A stretch of 64,000 nucleotides of DNA from GCA-002708315 sp964460905 (lineage in GTDB: Bacteria > Bacteroidota > Bacteroidia > Bacteroidales > F082), in contig CAYWRM010000015.1 of NCBI GenBank assembly GCA_964460905.1, positions 1-64,000 on the forward strand, given 5' to 3'. Numbering within the stretch: the stretch's first letter is position 1; the number at the start of each line of letters is the position of its first letter. Below, piece after piece: positions 52,353 to 62,509 of the stretch. The translations under genes and the position numbers were made by a program. The notes beneath the pieces were generated by a model, which ran no database searches, was not told the DNA's origin, and saw only the letters and a list, made by a program, of their open reading frames with translations.

Positions 52353-55300
52353 TTATTGTGCAAGATTAAATCTTAAGCTAAACCCACCACTTGTTGTTGC
52401 ATTTGGCATTTGCGATGAAACATAAGGGTTGCTACTTGTCCAGTTATAGTATAATTTAAGTTGAATACTCTGGCTCAGCATATAATCACCTGCAAAATTT
52501 AGAGTGTATTGTTTGTTTCCGGCTGAAATCTGATTGTTTACTTCATCAATACGCCTTAAAGTTGTTTTATTATCCCGAATGCCAAAATCTACTTTCAGGT
52601 TCAAATCACTCTTGTAATTTTTGGCTTTGCCACCACCATTCATGGAACCAATAGAAAATTTAAGATTCTTAATTCTATAACCTAACCCAACAACAACCTC
52701 TGCTCCAACAACTTCAGTTAGCTGATTATTAACAAAACTCAAGTCGAGTTTGCGTGATTTCTTGTATTCAACTTTTGCAGTAAGACTATTATGCATTGTA
52801 ACATCAACACCTATTAACGGACTATATTGCTCCATAACAGAAACTATTCCAACGTCATATTGTGTAATATAATTATTGGAATTTGGAAATGTTTGATTTG
52901 CATTTTCAGAGTCGAAATTAACATTCGTTGTCCATGAAGCAATACTAAGCATTGATCGGTATCCGTGGGTAATGTTGACAGTTCTGAAAAGTTTCCCAAC
53001 AGATTTAATTTTAGTTAGACCATTAAATGTAAGTCGCCAGTTTGGAATTGGGAATTTGGGGAATGGAGAGCTAATATTTACAGATGAAGCATTTTGTCCT
53101 GAATATGCAGACAAAAACGAATAATATAATACCGTTTGTGAACTAGAAGTATATCCTTTGGGGAACATATCTCCTGCGAGCGAATCATAAACTTCACCAT
53201 GATCCCATGATTCATTTTCATTTGCCAAGCGATAGGCAATTTCTTTTCTGGAATCCAGGAAGTTTACAAATGTTTCCGAAATTTCGGAAGTGTCTGTTTT
53301 AGTAAATGATGTTTTTATTAAGGAATATGATATACTAAAATTACCTCCATCCATTGGAGTAAACTCCTTAAATATTGGATCCTCATCTAAATTCGTATTG
53401 GTATTTCTAAAGTATGATTGATAGCTACTTGCATATATACGGTCACCATCTATATCAATTCTTATTGCTCCAAGTATATCTATATTAATTTTATAAGAAA
53501 GTGATTCGGTAGATTTTCGCATATATGGATTATTTAATATGGTATCCCTTGTAATCCATCCATTATTTGCAGCGTCTTGCCTTATATCGTGCTGATCTCC
53601 AAATACAAAGCCTAGTCCGGGAGCTGAAGTTGATAAGTTAACTCCTAATAAATCAGGCTCAGGTGAAAACCCGGGCAGTAACATACCATAACCTGAACTA
53701 TATGTAAGAGAGGCCTTTTTTATTGACATAAGTGTTTTAAGAAAACCTTCACCAATTATTCTACCATATTCAATTTTTGGTTTTTCAATTGTATCATTAA
53801 TATCCTCAGGGGGTTTAGGTGTTGTTCCTCTGGCTCTAGAGGGTTGTCTTGATGATCTTTTTGATGCGCTATTAAGTTTTTTGAAATAAGGTACTTTGCC
53901 ATATAATTTGTTAAGATCCAGTTTACCATTAAGTTGTTTTTGATTTGAGTTTTCGATTGAATTCCCCATTCGTTCCTGAATAGAATTTGGTGAAGCTGTC
54001 CACCTGTACAGTGCTTGATAACTCATAGAAACAGTCACCCAATCAACTATTGGTAACTTTTTAAATGGTACATTATATGTTGCCTTAAATGATTGATTAT
54101 ATAGTTGCATTGTTCCTCCTGCATATATATCGCGCCATACTTCTTGTTTATATTCTTCCCATTCTTGCGTTTCTTTATCCGGATATATTACAGGTTCTTT
54201 AATATAAGCATTTGCGCCGGCATTAAACTCAAATGATAATGATTGTGAGAAATCATATTTAAAATCATAAGTTCTATTCCATGTCCACTGTCTGTCAATA
54301 GTTGGTTTAATAATAATATCACCAAGGCTTTTGTCTCTATAAAGCATTTTTCTGATAGAACGATCCATGTCAGTTCTAAAACTTAATGTTTTTGGTAGTA
54401 GATAAAAATTAAAATCTTTAAAAAGCTTTAGGTGTTTACTTGAAAATATTTTGGACTTATCCAAAGGCTTGTAATTTTTTGGTTTAGGGTTAAAATTATA
54501 TCCAAGTCCACCCCGATATTGATCTTGATTATCATATTCAAAATCTATATCATGATGATCATTTTGCGAGTATGCAAACGACACATCAAAATTTTCAACA
54601 TTATAAATCCTTTGTTTTTTATTACCACCAACCCTGTCTTTTCGGACGTTCATAAAATTAATATTTTGCCGTACGGTATTGTCAATAACAAGGTCACGAA
54701 CCGAATCGCGTTTATGTTTTTCAACATAAGTATCTAAATCTTCCTCAAGTAATACATCAGGATCCAGCGGATTATATTCGGGTGTAATTCTGGTTAAAGC
54801 ATAGTCGTAGTGAACAGGAATTCTAACGCCAGCCTTTTCACCGAAAAATTTACCTAATTCAATATCTGTAGCAACCATAAAGTTAGTTACATACTCTAAT
54901 GGAATCTGGCTTATTTTCTTTTCAAGACTTGCAAACCCAGCAGAACTGTGTGAACCTGATATAGTTACTCTACCCAAATCAGCAAGGTTAGTTTCTAATC
55001 TACCTGTAGCAGCCCAACCCGGTTTATCATTAAAATCGGTAAGCCGTAATTCATCAACCCATATTATTGCACTTCTTTGACTACCATCATCATCAAGTGT
55101 TGATCGTTGCTTTGGATTTCTAACACCTATTAATATTCCTTTAACATCACTTATGTTAGGACTACCCAGTATAGTAACTTTATTACTTCCAATATACTCT
55201 ACATATGGCTTGTCTAAACGCAAGTTAGTATTGGGGTCGCGCAAAGCAATATTTCTGTTTTGCTTAATATGAACAAGTTCTTGGAGATCAATATCAAAGT

Positions 55301-58300
55301 TGTTTACTTCGGGCCAAATTGAATCGGCAGCCGTAGCAATTGTACCCCACTTTGTAAACTCAAGCGGGACTTCATATTCGTAGTAGTTATGTGTAAAGTC
55401 AGCACCTATTCTTATAAAAGCTGTCATATCACCATACTCAAGCTCTTCTTCTTCTATCAATTTTTCGGCATGTACAAACATTTTCAACTTTTTATACTGC
55501 CTGAAATCAAAATCGGTTGTTTTAAAAACACCTCGCGCATCCCCATCAAACAAGTTGCTTACATTTAGCTCGATGGATTGTTCGTTTTGAAGGACATAAG
55601 TTGTAGTTCCAAAATTAGATTCACGTTCGATGCCCGGAGGTATAACATATGGGATGGGTTCTCGTTTTCCATTTTCTTCAATATTAACTGTAGCAACAGT
55701 AAAATTGGTTTCATTACCATAATCACCGGTAGGATAATCGCCAGCCTCTAATAGTGGATGGTCATATCTTCTCCACTCACCCCTTACTAGTTCAAATGTA
55801 GCAAAACGAGCAACTATAGAACGTTCAAAATCTTTCATAAAAAGTCTCATGAATCTGATGGATCTAAAATCGCTGATGTTACCAATGACCTTATCCGGAT
55901 TGCGAACAGGAATTTTAAACTGATACCAATGCACACTTGTTACATCTCCGTTGGCAAGTTTAATATTCGTAGCCTCAAAAACATCAGTTATAAAATTTTG
56001 TCCTACCTCCATTTTTGTAGGATCCAGTTCAACTTTATATTGGAAGTAACGTTCGGATTCACTTAAAGTATTATCTCTATTAATATCTTCGACGTTTGGT
56101 AAATTAGTAGCTGCTGTTGGGTATGCTTCAGCATTCTGGGCATCAGTAGGAGAATTGCCCTCAGAATTGTTGAATTTTTTATACCGTTCTGCAACACTGG
56201 AATATTTGGCTTCGCTATCATAATCAGAACCTCTAAAGTAATGATAGTTATCAGCTGAGGGATCAGAATCTGCTTCAATATATGCATCTGATCCTGCACC
56301 ATATTTCGATCTAATTACATCAAGATATGTATAATCGTACCAGGTTCGTTCATCATCCGTAGTAAGTCCTTCATAACCAACATCCTGAAAATCACGTGAT
56401 CCTCCTGCACTGCTAAATGACTCAACAAGAGCTTGAAGTGATGGAATACGACCCCATATTGTTGTATCAACATTTTCAACTAAAGATGAAGTAGGCAATC
56501 CATTTTCATAACTCTTTCTTCCATCCTTTAGGATATCTTCCGAAATCTCACCCAGGTTAATATATAAATTACCATTGTTATTCTGGTCTTCTGTAAATGG
56601 ATCCATCATCCAGAATTCTATATATTCAATATTTGAGGCTTCAAAATCTGAGGTTTCAATTTCACGCATCATACCTCCCCATCTGGTTTCAGGATTGTTA
56701 AGTGATCCATCAACGCTTATACCATCAGAATAACTATTTGGTTCAACATCATAATTATAAGATCCTTTTTCATCCGGATAAAAAGCCAGGTTTAGTACAG
56801 CAATATTTGTAGGGATATTATTTAAATTAAAATCTTTATTTGGGAAAACTTCTTTTTGAAGTATTTGCCGTACAGAATTTTTAGAAATCTCATTTTTATC
56901 AACATTGGAAGGTCTAAAACCACCCCTTACATCATAAAATAACGGATCAATAATATACCATGCTAATTTAGCTCTGTTTTTACCATATGCATATCTGTTT
57001 GTAAGAGAAGTGTCGATTACCTGCGCTTCAGGGAACAAGCCGGGTTGTCCCTGAGGAGTACTTGCCATAAACCACATGTGGATATTCTTCAAGTCTATTG
57101 AAGATGAAGCACCCTCAAAATCATCGATATAGGATGTTCCTGTTTTTCCAATTGCCTTTGAATGACCAGGGATAAATTGAGCAAATTCACCATCAACATT
57201 AATATTTGATACCGTTTTAGTTGAAATACCCGGTAGTTTGTCTATCATTTTTGTCAGCCATCGAGATTCTGTTCGGTAGCTCATATCAATACCCCACATC
57301 GTATTTGATATCGGGTCGTCACCATAATTTATTTTTTGAGTAAGTGGTCGCTCATGAAGGTTTAGTAGTGTACCTCCAATATGGAAGTCCTTATTAATCT
57401 CGTGATCAACGTGAACACCCATCATACGTTTTTGCTGCACAGCAAACATGGAGTTACTTTCGAGTGATACATTTATTGGTACACCTGAATTCATGATTCC
57501 ATCGTTGATAATTTTAACCCTACCTAAAGTGTAATCAACGGTATAGTCAATATTTTCAGTTAAGGGAACTCCACCTGCTGTTACTTTCACCGATCCTTGT
57601 GGCACGTTAAGTGCATTTAAGCTAATGTCGGAACCACCTGAGGAGCTATACATACCTTCCAGAAGGAATCTGTTTTTATCGGGAAACTGTTCAGCACCGG
57701 ATTTGGTCATTGTATAAAGCGAATCGTAGGCGTATGAATTAGCATACTCTGGATTGTCAGGGAATATTGAGTCTCTTATATAACTTCCGAAAGGTTCAAG
57801 TGATGTAAAAAATATTCGTCCATTTGAGGCCTGAATTGTACCACCATTAATTGTTGCACCATCAATAAAATCGAACATTCCATCTCCACCAGGAATTGGG
57901 TTGAGCTGATTATCGAGATTATCAAGGCCAAAAAGGTGAATTAATGGTACACCTGTAACATTATCCGGTCCTTCTGTAAAGAATCCGGTTGGAACTCCTT
58001 GTTTATTTCCGGAATAAAGAATATTAAACATAAAGTTCTGCTGCTGTACCTGGTAAGCTCCGATGGAATAAATATTTTTCATCATCAAATTCCACATAGG
58101 CATATGTGTATTCAGCGTATTACTCTTCAGCAATTTAACCACAAGATTATCTGGTGCAACAACACCTTGATCAGAAAATTCACCCACTTGATAAACACTA
58201 TCGCTTCCGATTACTGTATATTGGTATGCAATAGCCAGCACCTGATCGGAACTTAAGGTAGTGTTAAGTGAAATAAATCCAAGTTTTCGGTTAACTGAAT

Positions 58301-59648
58301 ATTCTGATTCACGAAGTTTACGTGCATTTTCAAGCTTTACATAATCTTCTCCGGCAACAAAATAATTCGACTGACCAATATGAAAAGGGTCACCAGACAA
58401 GTAATTTGTTATTGTGTTTATTTGTCTTAGCTGATTTGTATCTAAACTATTCATTAGGCTATTAGAATAGTTTGACGGTTTTAACCCACCAGGCAAAGCA
58501 TAAACGTAAGGGCTATAAATATCTTTCTGATTTCCTTCACCAAGATCTGTAAATGCAACAATATTTCTATTTTCCTCAGTAGCGGCACCAATATTTGTAA
58601 CCCACAATTCAACCTTTGTAACGTTAACATCGGAAGCTATTATAGGTAAAGTTTCAAGTGCAGCGGGATAATGGTCGCGGAATGATTGTGCAAAGAAAAA
58701 GTGTTTATTTTGCTCATAATCAAGTGCAGTTAACTGAAACCTGCTGGTTTGAGATCCGCCCTCAACGGTTATGTTTTTTGTTTCACTTTGTTGCTGTGAA
58801 AAAACTGCTGTAACATGAGTTTTTCCAAATTGAAGTTCAGTTTTTACACCAAATAAGCTCTGGCTCCCGCTAATTAACGTAGATCTAAGAGGAAGACTCA
58901 CATTACCAGCTTCTATAAGCTTAATTATCTCATCTTCTTTACCTTCATATTTAAGTTTGAGAGTATTTTCAAAATCAAATGATGATTCGGTATTATAATT
59001 TGCTTTGAACTCAATTTTATCACCAATCTTTGCAACAACATTCATTTGAATCTTCATGTCGAAGTCGAAATTGGTAGTTTTTCTTTGTCTTACATCAAGC
59101 GCAGGATCATCTCTTTTTGTTGATAATATTCCAAAGCTTACTTCGGCTGACCCCTGTGGCCTAATATCAATGGTATTACTGCCGAATATTCTATCAAAAG
59201 CTTCACCTCCAATGTAAATCTTGGGGATTAATCTTTCACCTTCTGCTGTTCCGGCTGTTTGAGTTCTTTCATTCCAGTAATCAGCAACATCACGTTCAAG
59301 TTCATATTTCTGAAATTCATCAAAGTCCATCTCTGTGGGTGTACGATATGTAAAGTCTCCAATCTTGTTGACAAATTCATAAGTATTTGTTTCAGGATTG
59401 TAAACTATTTCGCGATTAATATTTGAAGGCGGACTTAAAAATAATGGGCTTGAATTTTGCTGATCAATGTAAGGGTTCCCTGAGAAATCACTAAAAGGAA
59501 AAACCAGATCGACTTTTGAAGAGTCGGGTGATGAATTTGATTCATTAGTATTTTGAGATAATGCAACAACAGAATTTAGTAGCAATATTGCTAGTAAACC
59601 CGGAATAAGAAATTTAATAGTTGCAATGTATATATTATCCCTGTTCAA
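52353..59648 (-). CDS. sprA: SprA, type IX secretion outer-membrane translocon
   Basis: A 2431-residue protein, the expected size of SprA (Sov), the giant single-chain beta-barrel through which T9SS cargo crosses the outer membrane. A signal peptide covers residues 1-32. Family phrases include RDPALDVRQRKTTNFDFDMKIQMNV and GKTHVTAVFSQQQSE near the N-terminus (SprA N repeats), YIDDFEGASSSIDLK, and IIWVDELRLTDFNDKPGWAA. The last strand ends FSLRFNLAQ with the aromatic/polar alternation of a barrel. The two T9SS cargo genes at 9829 and 12725 depend on such a channel. It follows ruvA by 37 bases; the order ruvA-sprA-gcvH-vanZ is conserved in the phylum. Confidence 0.97.
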   Translation of the reverse strand: MNRDNIYIATIKFLIPGLLAILLLNSVVALSQNTNESNSSPDSSKVDLVFPFSDFSGNPYIDQQNSSPLFLSPPSNINREIVYNPETNTYEFVNKIGDFTYRTPTEMDFDEFQKYELERDVADYWNERTQTAGTAEGERLIPKIYIGGEAFDRIFGSNTIDIRPQGSAEVSFGILSTKRDDPALDVRQRKTTNFDFDMKIQMNVVAKIGDKIEFKANYNTESSFDFENTLKLKYEGKEDEIIKLIEAGNVSLPLRSTLISGSQSLFGVKTELQFGKTHVTAVFSQQQSETKNITVEGGSQTSRFQLTALDYEQNKHFFFAQSFRDHYPAALETLPIIASDVNVTKVELWVTNIGAATEENRNIVAFTDLGEGNQKDIYSPYVYALPGGLKPSNYSNSLMNSLDTNQLRQINTITNYLSGDPFHIGQSNYFVAGEDYVKLENARKLRESEYSVNRKLGFISLNTTLSSDQVLAIAYQYTVIGSDSVYQVGEFSDQGVVAPDNLVVKLLKSNTLNTHMPMWNLMMKNIYSIGAYQVQQQNFMFNILYSGNKQGVPTGFFTEGPDNVTGVPLIHLFGLDNLDNQLNPIPGGDGMFDFIDGATINGGTIQASNGRIFFTSLEPFGSYIRDSIFPDNPEYANSYAYDSLYTMTKSGAEQFPDKNRFLLEGMYSSSGGSDISLNALNVPQGSVKVTAGGVPLTENIDYTVDYTLGRVKIINDGIMNSGVPINVSLESNSMFAVQQKRMMGVHVDHEINKDFHIGGTLLNLHERPLTQKINYGDDPISNTMWGIDMSYRTESRWLTKMIDKLPGISTKTVSNINVDGEFAQFIPGHSKAIGKTGTSYIDDFEGASSSIDLKNIHMWFMASTPQGQPGLFPEAQVIDTSLTNRYAYGKNRAKLAWYIIDPLFYDVRGGFRPSNVDKNEISKNSVRQILQKEVFPNKDFNLNNIPTNIAVLNLAFYPDEKGSYNYDVEPNSYSDGISVDGSLNNPETRWGGMMREIETSDFEASNIEYIEFWMMDPFTEDQNNNGNLYINLGEISEDILKDGRKSYENGLPTSSLVENVDTTIWGRIPSLQALVESFSSAGGSRDFQDVGYEGLTTDDERTWYDYTYLDVIRSKYGAGSDAYIEADSDPSADNYHYFRGSDYDSEAKYSSVAERYKKFNNSEGNSPTDAQNAEAYPTAATNLPNVEDINRDNTLSESERYFQYKVELDPTKMEVGQNFITDVFEATNIKLANGDVTSVHWYQFKIPVRNPDKVIGNISDFRSIRFMRLFMKDFERSIVARFATFELVRGEWRRYDHPLLEAGDYPTGDYGNETNFTVATVNIEENGKREPIPYVIPPGIERESNFGTTTYVLQNEQSIELNVSNLFDGDARGVFKTTDFDFRQYKKLKMFVHAEKLIEEEELEYGDMTAFIRIGADFTHNYYEYEVPLEFTKWGTIATAADSIWPEVNNFDIDLQELVHIKQNRNIALRDPNTNLRLDKPYVEYIGSNKVTILGSPNISDVKGILIGVRNPKQRSTLDDDGSQRSAIIWVDELRLTDFNDKPGWAATGRLETNLADLGRVTISGSHSSAGFASLEKKISQIPLEYVTNFMVATDIELGKFFGEKAGVRIPVHYDYALTRITPEYNPLDPDVLLEEDLDTYVEKHKRDSVRDLVIDNTVRQNINFMNVRKDRVGGNKKQRIYNVENFDVSFAYSQNDHHDIDFEYDNQDQYRGGLGYNFNPKPKNYKPLDKSKIFSSKHLKLFKDFNFYLLPKTLSFRTDMDRSIRKMLYRDKSLGDIIIKPTIDRQWTWNRTYDFKYDFSQSLSFEFNAGANAYIKEPVIYPDKETQEWEEYKQEVWRDIYAGGTMQLYNQSFKATYNVPFKKLPIVDWVTVSMSYQALYRWTASPNSIQERMGNSIENSNQKQLNGKLDLNKLYGKVPYFKKLNSASKRSSRQPSRARGTTPKPPEDINDTIEKPKIEYGRIIGEGFLKTLMSIKKASLTYSSGYGMLLPGFSPEPDLLGVNLSTSAPGLGFVFGDQHDIRQDAANNGWITRDTILNNPYMRKSTESLSYKINIDILGAIRIDIDGDRIYASSYQSYFRNTNTNLDEDPIFKEFTPMDGGNFSISYSLIKTSFTKTDTSEISETFVNFLDSRKEIAYRLANENESWDHGEVYDSLAGDMFPKGYTSSSQTVLYYSFLSAYSGQNASSVNISSPFPKFPIPNWRLTFNGLTKIKSVGKLFRTVNITHGYRSMLSIASWTTNVNFDSENANQTFPNSNNYITQYDVGIVSVMEQYSPLIGVDVTMHNSLTAKVEYKKSRKLDLSFVNNQLTEVVGAEVVVGLGYRIKNLKFSIGSMNGGGKAKNYKSDLNLKVDFGIRDNKTTLRRIDEVNNQISAGNKQYTLNFAGDYMLSQSIQLKLYYNWTSSNPYVSSQMPNATTSGGFSLRFNLAQ

Positions 59649-59685
59649 AGTCTCTATTTTTTCACTTTTACAAATACTAATTACT

Positions 59686-60267
59686 TTAGAGCATTTTTAG
59701 TGCTTCTCTGATAAGTCCTTCAACATCAGTAATTTTATCTTCTTTAAGCACTTTGTCAACCACTTTTTCGGCACTAAGTTTATTAAAGCCTAATATTAGT
59801 AATCCTGATAACGCTTCATCCCTGATTGTATTGTGGGTTACGTCTATTTTTTCCAGCTCGATTCCTGATTTAATTAATTTATCTTTTAAATCGATAATAA
59901 TACGCTGGGCTGTTTTTCCTCCAATTCCCTTAACTCCCTGTAATACATTTATTTTTGATTGAACAATGGCATCATACGCTTCCTCTGTTGTGAGCGATGA
60001 GAGAATTAGCCTTGCAGTATTAGCGCCAACACCTGAAACAGTAATTAGATATGTAAATAATAATCGTTCGTTTTTATCGGCAAAACCAAATAATATTTGA
60101 GCGTCTTCGCGAACAACAAAATGAGTGAAAATTTTTAGAACTTCCTTTTCCTTAATCTTTGAATATGTTGTTAATGAAATGTTTACCATATAACCAACTC
60201 CCCCTACATCAATAATAATATGGGTTGGGTTTTTTTCAACAAGTTTACCCTTAAGATAATCGTACAT
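59686..60267 (-). CDS. ruvA: Holliday junction DNA helicase subunit RuvA
   Basis: A 193-residue protein that binds four-way junctions as a tetramer and loads RuvB. It starts MYDYLKGKLVEKNPTHIIID (OB fold), has two helix-hairpin-helix motifs (LITVSGVGANTARLILS and LQGVKGIGGKTAQRIIIDLKDKL) and the C-terminal RuvB-contact domain (ALSGLLILGFNKLSAEKVVDKVL). Length is standard. It heads the ruvA-sprA pair; a -7 box lies at 60318-60311 on the minus strand. Confidence 0.97.
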   Translation of the reverse strand: MYDYLKGKLVEKNPTHIIIDVGGVGYMVNISLTTYSKIKEKEVLKIFTHFVVREDAQILFGFADKNERLLFTYLITVSGVGANTARLILSSLTTEEAYDAIVQSKINVLQGVKGIGGKTAQRIIIDLKDKLIKSGIELEKIDVTHNTIRDEALSGLLILGFNKLSAEKVVDKVLKEDKITDVEGLIREALKML

Positions 60268-60310
60268 ATTGCCTTTTTATTATGTCTGTTAGTTAGCGAA
60301 TCTAAAGAGG

Positions 60311-60318
60311 CAAAAATA
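60311..60318 (-). promoter_or_regulatory. Candidate -7 box for ruvA-sprA
   Basis: Minus strand TATTTTTG (TAnnTTTG), 43 bases before the ruvA ATG at 60267, inside the 187-base gap to dxs. No clear TTTG at -33. Confidence 0.4.
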
Positions 60319-60454
60319 CAATTTATCCTGTTTCTACGAAAAAATATAATATAGTGTACTGATTTTTTTCCTTACAACTCTATTGCCCGCTTTTTTTGAG
60401 ATATTTTAATTTTCCAGAGTAACGGTTCAGCACTTTTTGATAATATAATTTTGT

Positions 60455-62332
60455 CTATACAATTATTTCTATAACTGCTTTAACAATTCCATCGGCATCA
60501 TAACCACAAACTTTGTGTAATGTACTAACATCACCGTGAGCGATAAATCTATCAGGTATGCCCAAGGAAATAAGTTTATTTTGGTAACGATGTTTGTTTT
60601 TAAATTCGGTTACACTAGTCCCCAAGCCTCCTTTAATACTTCCATCTTCAACAGTTATTACATGGGCGTAATTACTAAAAACATTATGCAATAGGTCTTC
60701 ATCTATGGGAGAGAGAAAACGCATATCAAAATGACCTGGGTTAATATTATGAGATTTAAGTCGTTCAATAGCTTTCTCAGCAAAGTTACCTGCATGCCCT
60801 ATGCTTAGTATGGCAATATTATTACCTTCATGTAAGCAACGTCCTTTTCCTATTTCAATTTTCTCAAATGGCTTTTTCCAATTCTCAATAACTCCTCTGC
60901 TCCGAGGATATCGTATGGAAAAAGGACCTCCATAATACATGGATGCAGTAAACATCAGGTTTCGCAATTCAATTTCATTTAGTGGTGCACTAATAACAAT
61001 TCCGGGAATATTATTCATGAATGCCATATCGTAAGCACCATGATGAGTGGCGCCATCTTCCCCTACTAAACCGGCTCTGTCAACACAAAATACAACTGGC
61101 AGTTTTTGTAATGCAACATCATGAATTACCTGATCGTAAGCGCGCTGCAGAAATGTAGAGTAAATTGTGCACATTGGTTTAAACCCTTCGGTAGCCAGTC
61201 CGGCAGCAAATGTTACAGCATGTTGCTCAGCAATACCAACATCAAAAACTCTTTCAGGAAATTTATCCATCATAAATGTTAAAGCTGATCCTGTTGGCAT
61301 TGCTGGAGTTATGGCAACAATTTTTTTATCAGCTTCTGCAAGCTCAAGCAATGTTTTGCCATAAACTTCCTGGTAAGTAGCAGGCAGTTTGTCAGTTTTG
61401 TTTTTTAATAACTCACCTGTAGTACGATTAAATTTACCAGGTGCATGATAGATGGTCTGCAATTCTTCAGCCTTCTTAAAGCCTTTGCCTTTTGTTGTAA
61501 TTACGTGAAGCAATTTAGGACCACTAATATTTTGTATTTCGGAAAGTATCTTAACAAGGCTATGAATATCATGTCCATCAACAGGGCCAAAATACTTAAA
61601 ATTCATTGCTTCAAAAAGATTGCTTTTTCGTTGAAATTTACCTTGAAAGTCAGATTTGGAATCTATAGATTTGTTTGAATAGCTGTCAGCAATCCCAAGT
61701 GCTTTCCATGTTTTTCGTCCGGCATTTGAAGAGGTTGAAATTTTCGAAAAATATTGCTTAAGTGAACCTACATTTTTATCTATAGAAATACCATTATCAT
61801 TTAGGATTACAAGAATATCAGCATTAGTTACACCTGCATTATTCATTCCCTCGATTGCCATTCCACCGGTAAGTGCACCATCACCAATTACAGCAATATG
61901 CTTTCTGTTAGATTCACCTTTTAGTTTCGAAGCTTCGGCCATACCAAGTGCTGCAGAAACAGATGTTGAAGCGTGTCCTGTTCCAAAAGCATCGTATTTA
62001 CTTTCTTTTCGGATGGGAAAACCACCAATCCCTTCGTATTGCCTGTTGGTATGAAATACATCTCTTCTGCCTGTTAGTATTTTATGTCCATATGCCTGAT
62101 GGCCAACATCCCATATTAGGCGATCGTAGGGCGTGTTAAATACAAAGTGGAGTGCAACTGTTAATTCAACAACACCAAGACTTGACCCCAGATGCCCGGG
62201 GTGAACACTCACAACATCGAGAATAAAATTTCTTAATTCATCAGATAGTTGAATTAGCTCAGATTCATTTAACGTTTTCAGGTCGTCAGGAGAATTTATG
62301 TGTGATAATATGGTTCCCTTTTTTGGTGTCAT
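60455..62332 (-). CDS. dxs: 1-deoxy-D-xylulose-5-phosphate synthase
   Basis: A 625-residue thiamine-diphosphate enzyme that joins pyruvate and glyceraldehyde 3-phosphate, the first step of the MEP isoprenoid pathway. The ThDP site is GDGALTGGMAIEGMNNAG with the later NDNGISID; the transketolase-like pyrimidine domain has the catalytic Glu region FDVGIAEQHAVTFAAGLA, and the start LSDELRNFILDVVSVHPGHLGSSLG is typical. Length is usual. It is alone on the minus strand between ruvA and the steroid-reductase-like gene; a palindromic repeat at 62381-62458 lies just upstream. Confidence 0.98.
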   Translation of the reverse strand: MTPKKGTILSHINSPDDLKTLNESELIQLSDELRNFILDVVSVHPGHLGSSLGVVELTVALHFVFNTPYDRLIWDVGHQAYGHKILTGRRDVFHTNRQYEGIGGFPIRKESKYDAFGTGHASTSVSAALGMAEASKLKGESNRKHIAVIGDGALTGGMAIEGMNNAGVTNADILVILNDNGISIDKNVGSLKQYFSKISTSSNAGRKTWKALGIADSYSNKSIDSKSDFQGKFQRKSNLFEAMNFKYFGPVDGHDIHSLVKILSEIQNISGPKLLHVITTKGKGFKKAEELQTIYHAPGKFNRTTGELLKNKTDKLPATYQEVYGKTLLELAEADKKIVAITPAMPTGSALTFMMDKFPERVFDVGIAEQHAVTFAAGLATEGFKPMCTIYSTFLQRAYDQVIHDVALQKLPVVFCVDRAGLVGEDGATHHGAYDMAFMNNIPGIVISAPLNEIELRNLMFTASMYYGGPFSIRYPRSRGVIENWKKPFEKIEIGKGRCLHEGNNIAILSIGHAGNFAEKAIERLKSHNINPGHFDMRFLSPIDEDLLHNVFSNYAHVITVEDGSIKGGLGTSVTEFKNKHRYQNKLISLGIPDRFIAHGDVSTLHKVCGYDADGIVKAVIEIIV

Positions 62333-62380
62333 GTATTGCTATTGCACAAATTTGAATCTATTGTAACATATAAAAATGAT

Positions 62381-62458
62381 TGTTATTCTGAATATCGTGA
62401 AGAATCTAATTTGTGACATTAAATATTGTTAAGGTTCTTTACTGTACTCAGAATGACA
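62381..62458. repeat. 78-base imperfect palindromic intergenic repeat
   Basis: A 27-base arm at 62381-62407 (beginning TGTTATTCTGA) and an inverted arm at 62432-62458 (its complement begins TGTCATTCTGA) match at 21 of 27 positions around a 24-base spacer. The arm also contains the GAAGAATCT phrase. I recall this kind of element (TGTCATTCTGA...GAAGAATCT) as a repeat found between genes in many bacterial genomes. It lies in the 177-base gap between dxs and the reductase-like gene. Confidence 0.75.
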
Positions 62459-62509
62459 AATGAAAGTTCAAGCTGCAAATTTATAAGATAAAACTACATG
62501 AAATTCCAA

